Source: Lachnospiraceae bacterium (GTDB taxonomy: Bacteria > Bacillota_A > Clostridia > Lachnospirales > Lachnospiraceae). From it: 9,014 bases of DNA. Both the position numbers and the translations under genes were made by a program. The DNA lies in the NCBI GenBank assembly GCA_009774465.1, contig VSNT01000142.1, positions 1-9,014 on the forward strand, in the 5' to 3' direction. The stretch's first letter is position 1. Each line of letters starts with the position of its first letter. This document shows, piece after piece, positions 1 through 5,126 of this stretch. Under the pieces are notes generated by a model. That model saw only the letters and a program-made list of their open reading frames with translations, was not told the origin of the DNA and ran no database searches.

Positions 1-276
1 CGCAACCAGCTTATGATTGATCTCTTCTATTTGATCTTCCAGACCATATTCCTGCAGTTTTATACGGTTTGCTGTAAAAGTTGGCGCGTAAATAATATTG
101 CTCCCTGCTTCTACAAATTCCCTCTGCAGTCCGATAAAAATATCCGGATGCTCCAATATCCACTTTTCAGGACATACACCGGCTCCCATCCCCCGCTTTA
201 TCAGATTTGAGCCTGTAGCGCCATCCAGATAAATTAATTTATTTTCAGTAAATTTCTTAAATTCCTCTATTTTCAA
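1..276 (-). CDS. Homocysteine S-methyltransferase family protein, N-terminal part (cut by left edge)
   Basis: Only the first 92 codons are present; the frame stays open through base 1. The N-terminus reads YLDGATGSNLIKRG, then GLQREFVEAGSNIIYAPTF and TANR. This is the opening of the TIM-barrel homocysteine S-methyltransferase domain shared by MetH and betaine/S-methylmethionine-type enzymes, where DGA(T/M)G and the AGxxxxxxxTF strand are standard. Such enzymes move a methyl group to homocysteine to make methionine in the cytoplasm. The zinc-binding cysteines lie further downstream and are outside the window, so the methyl donor and the choice between a full MetH and a stand-alone domain cannot be settled. 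I start it at TTG (274-276) because GGAGG lies 5 bp upstream (282-286). An in-frame ATG at 298-300 would add eight residues but has no good ribosome binding site. No methionine-type riboswitch is visible upstream. Confidence 0.85.
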   Translation of the reverse strand, partial: MKIEEFKKFTENKLIYLDGATGSNLIKRGMGAGVCPEKWILEHPDIFIGLQREFVEAGSNIIYAPTFTANRIKLQEYGLEDQIEEINHKLVA

Positions 277-286
277 GTCCACCTCC

Positions 287-310
287 AGGCAGCACTTCAT
301 GCTGCTTTTT
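287..310. promoter_or_regulatory. Short hairpin in the leader of the methyltransferase gene
   Basis: GCAGCA (289-294) and TGCTGC (300-305) are perfect inverted arms around a 5-nt loop, and a T5 run follows on the + strand. On the leftward transcript the stem sits two bases upstream of the GGAGG site, and its loop carries the alternative ATG start. It could influence translation, or could be a weak rightward terminator-like hairpin. A six-pair stem may also be chance. Confidence 0.3.
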
Positions 311-332
311 CAATGTTATCATAATTTTTGCA

Positions 333-373
333 AAACTACAATTGTTGACTTCATTTGTCAACTATGATACTTT
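333..373. promoter_or_regulatory. Divergent promoter region with GTTGAC-N7-GTCAAC palindrome
   Basis: The perfect 6-bp inverted repeat GTTGAC (344-349) / GTCAAC (357-362) puts a consensus-like -35 on each strand: TTGACT (345-350) rightward and TTGACA (361-356) leftward. At 17-bp spacing the partners are TACTTT (368-373) rightward and TAGTTT (338-333) leftward, both weak -10 boxes. A second leftward option is TTGTAG (341-336) with TAACAT (318-313), also spaced 17 bp. The region must hold the promoters of the lipoprotein gene and the methyltransferase gene. The palindrome could also be a regulator binding site. The exact promoter boxes are guesses. Confidence 0.35.
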
Positions 374-430
374 ATTTTTAGTGTAATATGGTAACAGTTC
401 AGTCAGGCAAAATGTATATTCTGGTGACTT

Positions 431-1003
431 ATGAATGGCATGGCTAAAACGTTACGTAATGTGATTGGGGGAATTACCTTGAATGCAAAATATAAAATTT
501 TATTATTGTTGACTTTTATTACAGCATTTTTCTTAACCGGCTGCGGCAAAGATGCTGAACTTGAAAATTACAAGGCAAACATGAACCAGTTTTTTGAAAA
601 TATAAGAGTGATTGATTCTTCCATCAATGCACTTGATCCAAATTCAGAAACTGCTGTTTCCGATCTTTTAAGTCTGCTGGACTCCATGAATACTTCCTTT
701 GAGCAAATGGCTTCTTTAAATGTTCCTGACGGATTTCCCGGCGTAGATGAACTTGCAGATGAAGCCAGCGAATATATGTCGGAAGCGGTTTCCTATTACC
801 ATCAGGCCTATGAGGGAGAATACAACGCAGCTTTTGAAGATGCCGCCCGGCAAAATTATGAATATGCCAATATACGTTTTCAATACATCGTTTCTATTTT
901 ACATGGAGATATCCCGGAAGAAATCTACACCTATGAAGATGACGAATCCCCCTCTGAAGATGTATCCGAAGACAGTGGTGAAACTGTCACCGAATCAGAA
1001 TAA
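431..1003 (+). CDS. Small predicted lipoprotein, unknown function
   Basis: A 190-residue predicted secreted lipoprotein and the only rightward gene here. It has basic residues, a hydrophobic stretch (ILLLLTFITAFF) and a lipobox L-T-G-C, with Cys38 as the likely lipidation site. The mature part looks largely helical (Asn/Glu/Ala-rich, about residues 42-165) and ends in a very acidic tail rich in Glu, Asp and Ser. I recognise no domain. Two starts are possible. ATG at 431 has GGTGA just upstream. TTG at 479 has GGGGG seven bases upstream and gives a more compact signal peptide with the lipid Cys at position 22. I kept the longer frame but consider the TTG start at least as likely. The gene ends 14 bp before a strong terminator. 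It probably sits on the outer face of the membrane; a role in ligand binding or the envelope would be speculation. Confidence 0.8.
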   Translation: MNGMAKTLRNVIGGITLNAKYKILLLLTFITAFFLTGCGKDAELENYKANMNQFFENIRVIDSSINALDPNSETAVSDLLSLLDSMNTSFEQMASLNVPDGFPGVDELADEASEYMSEAVSYYHQAYEGEYNAAFEDAARQNYEYANIRFQYIVSILHGDIPEEIYTYEDDESPSEDVSEDSGETVTESE

Positions 1004-1017
1004 AACAGATTATGTTA

Positions 1018-1048
1018 AAAACGTCCGGGAAATATTCTCGGACGTTTT
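1018..1048. terminator. Bidirectional rho-independent terminator
   Basis: The inverted repeat AAAACGTCCG (1018-1027) / CGGACGTTTT (1039-1048) extends inward by about four more pairs, including one G-T, to a 3-nt loop. The A and T arms give a U-run on either strand. It lies between the convergent lipoprotein gene and the DUF4870 gene and probably ends both transcripts. Confidence 0.85.
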
Positions 1049-1055
1049 ACGCTTA

Positions 1056-1322
1056 CTATTTTAAGATTCTGATTTTTCCAATAAGCGGTACTTCTTTTTC
1101 TTCCTGATTGATAGCAGCGATAAGTCCCATTACCCAGCAAACTACCATGAAGATTCCCCATACCCATCCAATACAGGGAATAATTGATAACAGGGAAAAC
1201 AGTAAAATTACCAGTGCCTGATTTACATGGAACTTTGCGCCTTCCTTGTCTCCTGCCAGTACTGCAATCAGAAGTCCGATCCAGGTAAGGTATGCTACAA
1301 TGCTTGTTGTTTTTGCATCCAT
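1056..1322 (-). CDS. DUF4870-type small membrane protein
   Basis: An 88-residue protein with three predicted membrane helices (about residues 7-23, 34-50 and 53-71). The pattern fits the DUF4870/Tic20-like family: a first helix with W-I-G-L, a short polar loop, F-H-x-N-Q-A (31-36) leading into the second helix, and a closing P-L-I-G-K-I-R (79-85). The function of the family is unknown. The ATG has a near-perfect ribosome binding site, GGAGG at 1332-1336, nine bases upstream. It is the last of three leftward membrane-protein genes, 83 bp after the DUF2752 gene, and ends at the bidirectional terminator. It may be co-transcribed with them, though the A+T-rich gap could also hold its own promoter. 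Confidence 0.85.
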   Translation of the reverse strand: MDAKTTSIVAYLTWIGLLIAVLAGDKEGAKFHVNQALVILLFSLLSIIPCIGWVWGIFMVVCWVMGLIAAINQEEKEVPLIGKIRILK

Positions 1323-1399
1323 TGCAATTTTCCTCCTTAAAGTAAATTATAACTATAACATAATATACATTAAAAAACGTTCTGAATCAAGCAAATATT

Positions 1400-1431
1400 A
1401 AATAATTATAAAAAAAATAAAATAATTATAA
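1400..1431. repeat. 12-bp A+T direct repeat at the 3' end of the DUF2752 gene
   Basis: AAATAATTATAA occurs at 1400-1411 and again at 1420-1431, separated by A/T bases including an A-run. The core ATAATTAT is its own reverse complement, so the copies could also pair as a weak all-A/U hairpin. It overlaps the last codons of the DUF2752 gene (Ile/Leu/Phe-rich tail) and its stop. Low complexity is enough to explain it. Confidence 0.5.
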
Positions 1432-1825
1432 GTTTTATACACCATTGAGTCAGCAAAACCCCAATTGCAAAATACATATAATATGGGATATGGATTTCTT
1501 TTTGGTCAACATTTTTACTGATATGCTTCCTGCAAAAGTACAAAAGCATAAAATGAAAATACGCCAGAATTCCATATATTATCACAGGATTGTACAAAAA
1601 GCTTTTTACAAAATCTCCCTGAAAAAGACAGTAAAAAGCTCTTGTCCCTCCGCAGCCAGGACATGGCAGGCCGCATCTTTTTTTTACGGCACACTCTGTC
1701 AGGCTGCCAAATCTTTCATATCCGTAATGGGCAAACCAAAATCCGGCAATACAGAAAGGGAGCCATATCGCCTTTCCTGCCTGATAAAAAAAATCATCTA
1801 CCCGAATTTTCCCAGTACTGTCCAT
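1406..1825 (-). CDS. DUF2752 domain membrane protein
   Basis: A 139-residue predicted membrane protein with the DUF2752 signature. Cys-Gly-Leu-Pro-Cys-Pro-Gly-Cys-Gly-Gly-Thr-Arg-Ala spans residues 51-63, after a first membrane helix (about 20-36). It is followed by the usual Gly-Asp (70-71) and Asn-Pro (79-80), then helices at about 82-97 and 115-138. The family's function is unknown; the CPxCG motif resembles a metal- or thiol-based site but that is not established. I start at ATG 1823-1825, one base past the upstream stop (TAAAATG), which suggests translational coupling. The frame stays open to an ATG at 1855, which would overlap the upstream gene by 29 bp and lacks a clear ribosome binding site. 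The C-terminus is very Ile/Leu/Phe-rich and is encoded by an A/T repeat. Confidence 0.82.
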   Translation of the reverse strand: MDSTGKIRVDDFFYQAGKAIWLPFCIAGFWFAHYGYERFGSLTECAVKKRCGLPCPGCGGTRAFYCLFQGDFVKSFLYNPVIIYGILAYFHFMLLYFCRKHISKNVDQKEIHIPYYMYFAIGVLLTQWCIKLIIILFFL

Positions 1826-1826
1826 T

Positions 1827-2489
1827 TTAGTAATACAAGTCATCCATGAGATCATACATTATCTCATTATAAGTAGCAGTCCCGCTTAAAACCATAGAAA
1901 AAATAACAATAACAAGACCTACTCCGCCTGTTGCAATTCCTGCAATTGCCATGCCTTTTCCGTCATACTTAAAGCACAGTGTAATAATACCAAGAACCAC
2001 TGCCGCTACTGCCAGCACTGCACTAAACAAAGTAAAGCAGCAGCAAATAATTGAGAAAATACCGCAAATCATAGATGCAATTGCAAATCCGATATTTCCG
2101 CCGCCCTTCACTTCAGCGCCTGCCGCATTGCCATCCGTTGAGTAATACTGGGGCTGAGAAGATACATTATATGCATTTGTACTGCTGTTTGTTCCAAAAT
2201 TCCCGGATTCATTCCCAAAGCCCTGGGGCTCCTGGGTGTAATTGATTTTTATTTCTTCTCTGTAAGAAGGAATTGGTGCAGGCGCTTCTTCTTCCGCATC
2301 TGTTATTTTTTCATATGCAGGCTTTGTATCCTGTCCTGAAAATATGCCTTCCGTTGCTGCCTGTTGTTCTTCATTTACAGCTTCTGCCGTTTTTTCCAAT
2401 TTATTGCCGCAATTATGACAGAATTTAGCTTCCGCATTATTTTCACTTCCACATTGTGTACAATAAACAATCTTGTTTTCTTCGCTCAT
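1827..2489 (-). CDS. Zinc-ribbon and DUF4190 domain membrane protein
   Basis: A 220-residue protein in three parts. Residues 10-27 form a zinc ribbon with C10-x2-C13 and C24-x2-C27 (zinc_ribbon_2 style). Residues 35-130 are a low-complexity linker, first Glu/Ala-rich and then Asn/Ser/Gly/Tyr-rich. Residues 132-205 are a DUF4190-type module with two Gly/Ala-rich hydrophobic helices (about 134-171 and 178-201) and the linking motif K-x-D-G-K-G-M-A-I-A-G. A short acidic tail with paired tyrosines ends it. The ribbon is probably cytoplasmic and the tail membrane-embedded. The architecture is common in Clostridia, with unknown function. It is first of a leftward set with DUF2752 and DUF4870 genes. 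The ribosome binding site is weak (AGGT about seven bases upstream). Confidence 0.85.
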   Translation of the reverse strand: MSEENKIVYCTQCGSENNAEAKFCHNCGNKLEKTAEAVNEEQQAATEGIFSGQDTKPAYEKITDAEEEAPAPIPSYREEIKINYTQEPQGFGNESGNFGTNSSTNAYNVSSQPQYYSTDGNAAGAEVKGGGNIGFAIASMICGIFSIICCCFTLFSAVLAVAAVVLGIITLCFKYDGKGMAIAGIATGGVGLVIVIFSMVLSGTATYNEIMYDLMDDLYY

Positions 2490-2518
2490 TTTTATACCTA
2501 TGCCTTTCCCTCTTCAAC

Positions 2519-2570
2519 AAATATTTATTACCATAATAAAATAATAACGGACAAATGTCCATAAATATTT
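2519..2570. promoter_or_regulatory. Nested inverted repeats in the promoter region of the zinc-ribbon gene
   Basis: An outer perfect inverted repeat, AAATATTTAT (2519-2528) / ATAAATATTT (2561-2570), encloses an inner one, GGACA-AA-TGTCC (2549-2560). On the leftward strand TTGTCC (2554-2549), overlapping the inner repeat, could be a -35 with TAATAA (2530-2525) as -10 at 18-bp spacing. The inner palindrome would then lie over the -35, a common operator position. The promoter assignment is tentative; the repeats themselves are exact. Confidence 0.4.
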
Positions 2571-2592
2571 CAATATTTTTGTATCATAATGT

Positions 2593-2626
2593 AAAAATGC
2601 CCCAGACCATTAAAGTCCGGGGCATT
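2593..2626 (-). terminator. Rho-independent terminator after the GGGtGRT gene
   Basis: AATGCCCC (2596-2603) pairs with GGGGCATT (2619-2626). After one A/C mismatch, GAC pairs with GTC around a 7-nt loop. Read leftward, the stem runs into a T5 stretch (2597-2593). It lies 13 bp past the GGGtGRT stop and separates that operon from the zinc-ribbon gene. Confidence 0.88.
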
Positions 2627-2639
2627 ATTTAAAGCAGTT

Positions 2640-3650
2640 TTAGAATTTGCCTTCTTTCGCAGCTTCCTCTACAGAAACAGCTACAGCAACAGTAGCACCT
2701 ACCATAGGATTGTTACCCATACCAATAAGCCCCATCATTTCAACGTGAGCCGGTACGGAAGAAGAACCTGCAAACTGTGCATCGGAATGCATACGTCCTA
2801 AAGTATCTGTAAATCCGTAGGATGCAGGACCGGCAGCCATGTTATCAGGATGAAGGGTACGTCCGGTACCGCCGCCTGATGCAACTGAGAAGTATTTCTT
2901 GCCATCCTCAATTCTTTCTTTCTTGTATGTACCTGCCACAGGATGCTGGAATCTGGTAGGATTGGTAGAGTTACCTGTAATGGATACATCTACATTTTCC
3001 TTCCACATAATTGCAACACCTTCCGGAACGGAATTCGCACCATAGCAGTTAACCTTTGCACGAAGTCCCTCTGAATAAGACTTACGCTCGATTTCCTTTA
3101 CGGTATTGGTGTAAGGATCATACTCTGTCTCAACAAAAGTAAATCCGTTAATTCTGGAAATAATCTTTGCAGCATCCTTTCCAAGACCATTTAAAATAAC
3201 ACGTAAGGGTTTCTGACGAACCTTGTTTGCCTTTTCAGCAATACCAATTGCACCTTCAGCAGCTGCAAAAGATTCATGTCCTGCAAGGAATGCAAAACAT
3301 TCTGTTTCTTCCTCAAGGAGCATCTTTCCAAGGTTTCCATGTCCAAGACCAACCTTACGGGTATCTGCTACAGAACCGGGAATACAGAAAGCCTGAAGTC
3401 CTTCACCAATTGCTGCTGCAGCATCAGAAGCTTTTCTGCATCCTTTCTTAATTGCAATTGCTGCGCCTACCGTATAAGCCCAGCAGGCATTTTCAAAACA
3501 AATAGGCTGGATCTTCTTAACCTGTTCGTAAACATCAAGGCCAGCATCTTTTGTGATTTTTTCAGCTTCTTCAATAGAAGAAATGCCGTAAGAATTTAAA
3601 ACGGAATTGATCGTATCAATTCTTCTTTCATATGATTCAAATAATGCCAT
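2640..3650 (-). CDS. GGGtGRT family protein, function unknown
   Basis: A 336-residue cytoplasmic protein recognisable by the signature for which the family is named: S-G-G-G-T-G-R-T-L-H-P-D-N at residues 258-270. No signal peptide or membrane segment is seen. Six cysteines occur (51, 56, 71, 89, 118, 202); C51 and C56 form a C-x4-C pair and the sequence is Gly/Ala-rich throughout. The biochemical role is not established to my knowledge. The start is ATG at 3648-3650, with GGAGG nine bases upstream (3660-3664); the frame remains open 19 codons further into the scaffold gene but without support. It lies 19 bp after the NifU-like scaffold gene, so the two are surely co-transcribed. I infer, without proof, that it receives or handles an Fe-S cluster or another metal centre. 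Confidence 0.88.
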   Translation of the reverse strand: MALFESYERRIDTINSVLNSYGISSIEEAEKITKDAGLDVYEQVKKIQPICFENACWAYTVGAAIAIKKGCRKASDAAAAIGEGLQAFCIPGSVADTRKVGLGHGNLGKMLLEEETECFAFLAGHESFAAAEGAIGIAEKANKVRQKPLRVILNGLGKDAAKIISRINGFTFVETEYDPYTNTVKEIERKSYSEGLRAKVNCYGANSVPEGVAIMWKENVDVSITGNSTNPTRFQHPVAGTYKKERIEDGKKYFSVASGGGTGRTLHPDNMAAGPASYGFTDTLGRMHSDAQFAGSSSVPAHVEMMGLIGMGNNPMVGATVAVAVSVEEAAKEGKF

Positions 3651-3669
3651 TTTTACATTCCTCCTATAA

Positions 3670-4362
3670 TTATTCTTTTCTGGGATCAATAATCTTAACA
3701 GCATCATCTACACGACCATACTGTCCGCATGCCTTCTCATATGCAGTAGCCGGATCATCACCCTTTTTCATAAAGTCTGTCATCTTACCAAAGTTTACGA
3801 ATTTATAACCAATGATTTCATTATCTGCATCAAGAGCGATACCTGTTACATATCCTTCAGCCATTTCAAGGTAACGAGGTCCTTTCTTTAATGTTCCGTA
3901 CATCGTACCAACCTGACTTCTTAATCCCTTACCCAGGTCTTCAAGACCGGCACCGATAGGAAGTCCGTCTTCTGAAAATGCACTCTGTGAGCGGCCATAA
4001 ACGATCTGCAAGAATAACTCTCTCATAGCTGTATTGATTGCATCACATACAAGGTCCGTATTCAATGCTTCCATTACAGTAAGTCCGGGAAGAATTTCAG
4101 ATGCCATAGCAGCAGAATGTGTCATACCTGAACATCCGATGGTTTCAACCAATGCTTCCTGAATAATACCTTCCTTAACATTCAGGGTTAATTTACACGC
4201 ACCCTGCTGAGGTGCACACCAGCCAACACCATGTGTTAATCCTGAAATGTCTTCTACCTTTTTAGCCTGAACCCACTTTGCTTCTTCTGGGATAGGAGCA
4301 CAGCCATGATGAACACCCTGTGCAACTGTACACATTTCTTCAACTTCCTTTGAATAAATCAT
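3670..4362 (-). CDS. NifU-like iron-sulfur cluster assembly scaffold protein
   Basis: A 230-residue protein similar to proteins annotated in Clostridia as Fe-S assembly scaffolds. The best landmark is I-G-C-S-G-M-T-H-S-A-A-M-A-S-E (residues 75-89), resembling the second cysteine motif of IscU/SufU/NifU (GCxxxxAS...). Other cysteines are 11, 21, 49, 56, 106 and 212; C49 and C56 lie in G-W-C-A-P-Q-Q-G-A-C. It is longer than classical IscU (about 130 residues), with an extra C-terminal region (about 130-230). No cysteine desulfurase or other ISC/SUF gene is in the window, so it is probably a specialised scaffold and not the general one. The ATG has AAAGGAG (4370-4376) seven bases upstream. The GGGtGRT gene follows after 19 bp and is its likely partner. 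Confidence 0.8.
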   Translation of the reverse strand: MIYSKEVEEMCTVAQGVHHGCAPIPEEAKWVQAKKVEDISGLTHGVGWCAPQQGACKLTLNVKEGIIQEALVETIGCSGMTHSAAMASEILPGLTVMEALNTDLVCDAINTAMRELFLQIVYGRSQSAFSEDGLPIGAGLEDLGKGLRSQVGTMYGTLKKGPRYLEMAEGYVTGIALDADNEIIGYKFVNFGKMTDFMKKGDDPATAYEKACGQYGRVDDAVKIIDPRKE

Positions 4363-4450
4363 GTGAAAACTCCTTTCAATATGTAGATAATGTATGTGAA
4401 TATTTTATCATAATCACAACTTATATTGTTGCATAAATCACGCAAAAAAT
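4363..4450 (-). promoter_or_regulatory. 88-bp A+T-rich gap, possible promoter of the scaffold gene
   Basis: Read leftward this holds TGATTATGATAAAAT, which includes -10-like TATGAT and TAAAAT, but no -35 at proper spacing stands out. The only hairpin after the beta-helix gene stop (TTGC/GCAA) has a 4-bp stem and no U-run, so I see no credible terminator. Transcription from the topoisomerase operon may therefore continue into the scaffold gene. Confidence 0.25.
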
Positions 4451-5125
4451 CTAGTCCTTTTGATATTTTTCTGCAATTTCACCCTTTTTTTTGTAAATGC
4501 TTCCTGCAGGCACGCATCCACGCACCATGCTTACCGGATAAATGTTTGAATTCCTGCCGATCACTGTCCCGGGATTTAACACACTGTTACATCCTACCTC
4601 CACGTGATCACCAAGCATTGCTCCAAATTTTTTCAACCCGGTTTCTATTTGAGTGTCTCCATTTTTTACCACCACCAGCGTCTTGTCGCTTTTCACATTT
4701 GATGTGATGGAACCGGCTCCCATATGTGCTTTAAAGCCAAGGATACTGTCTCCCACATAGTTGTAATGGGGTACCTGAACTTTGTTAAACAAAATCACAT
4801 TTTTCAGTTCCGTAGAATTTCCTACAACTGCGCCTTTTCCAACAATTGCATTTCCTCTGATAAACGCACAGTGCCGGATTTCAGCCTCCTCATCAACAAT
4901 AAGAGGTCCATTTAAACATGCGCTGGGCGCCACCTTTGCAGAATTTGCAATCCATACATTTTCTTTTACCTGTGTAAATTTATCTGCCGGCAGTCTTTTT
5001 CCAAGTTCCAGAATAAAGCCGCTGATTTTGGGAAGCAGCTCCCAGGGATATATGGCTCCTTCAAAAAGCTCTGCCGCTATGGTCTCTTCCAATTGATAAA
5101 GATTTTTAATCGTAAACTGTTCCAT
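4451..5125 (-). CDS. GlmU C-terminal-like left-handed beta-helix protein
   Basis: A 224-residue protein with hexapeptide repeats ([LIV]-G-x4 style turns from about residue 55 to 205), forming a left-handed parallel beta-helix. The stretch V-P-H-Y-N-Y-V-G-D-S (118-127), then G-A-G-S-I-T-S-N (136-143) and G-D-H-V-E-V-G (172-178), matches the acetyltransferase half of GlmU, where the H-x-x-Y-x-G-D histidine is the general base; H120 is its counterpart. The N-terminal pyrophosphorylase domain of GlmU is absent, replaced by about 50 helical residues. Relatives are often named UDP-N-acetylglucosamine pyrophosphorylase, which is misleading here. A sugar-nucleotide acyltransferase is the likeliest role; the substrate is unknown. 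Its ATG is one base past the topoisomerase stop (TAAAATG). Confidence 0.82.
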   Translation of the reverse strand: MEQFTIKNLYQLEETIAAELFEGAIYPWELLPKISGFILELGKRLPADKFTQVKENVWIANSAKVAPSACLNGPLIVDEEAEIRHCAFIRGNAIVGKGAVVGNSTELKNVILFNKVQVPHYNYVGDSILGFKAHMGAGSITSNVKSDKTLVVVKNGDTQIETGLKKFGAMLGDHVEVGCNSVLNPGTVIGRNSNIYPVSMVRGCVPAGSIYKKKGEIAEKYQKD

Positions 5126-5126
5126 T

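Noticed and set aside
13..210. Open frame on the + strand across the left edge (65 codons)
   Set aside because: It lies opposite the methyltransferase gene, whose conserved motifs are clear in the reverse frame; no ribosome binding site.
277..430. Possible SAM or cobalamin riboswitch before the methyltransferase gene
   Set aside because: I looked for the multi-stem layout expected of these leaders; only one short hairpin is present and the spacer is too small.
747..1064. Overlapping + strand frame within the lipoprotein gene
   Set aside because: It runs through the terminator hairpin and has no ribosome binding site or protein-like composition; a frame shadow.
3651..3707. 19-codon N-terminal extension of the GGGtGRT gene
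   Set aside because: It overlaps the scaffold gene and ignores the strong GGAGG placed for the ATG at 3650.
4417..4443. CAAC-N7-GTTG repeat and TTGC/GCAA stem after the beta-helix gene
   Set aside because: Arms of only four bases in A+T-rich DNA and no U-run; not distinguishable from chance, so not called a terminator or operator.
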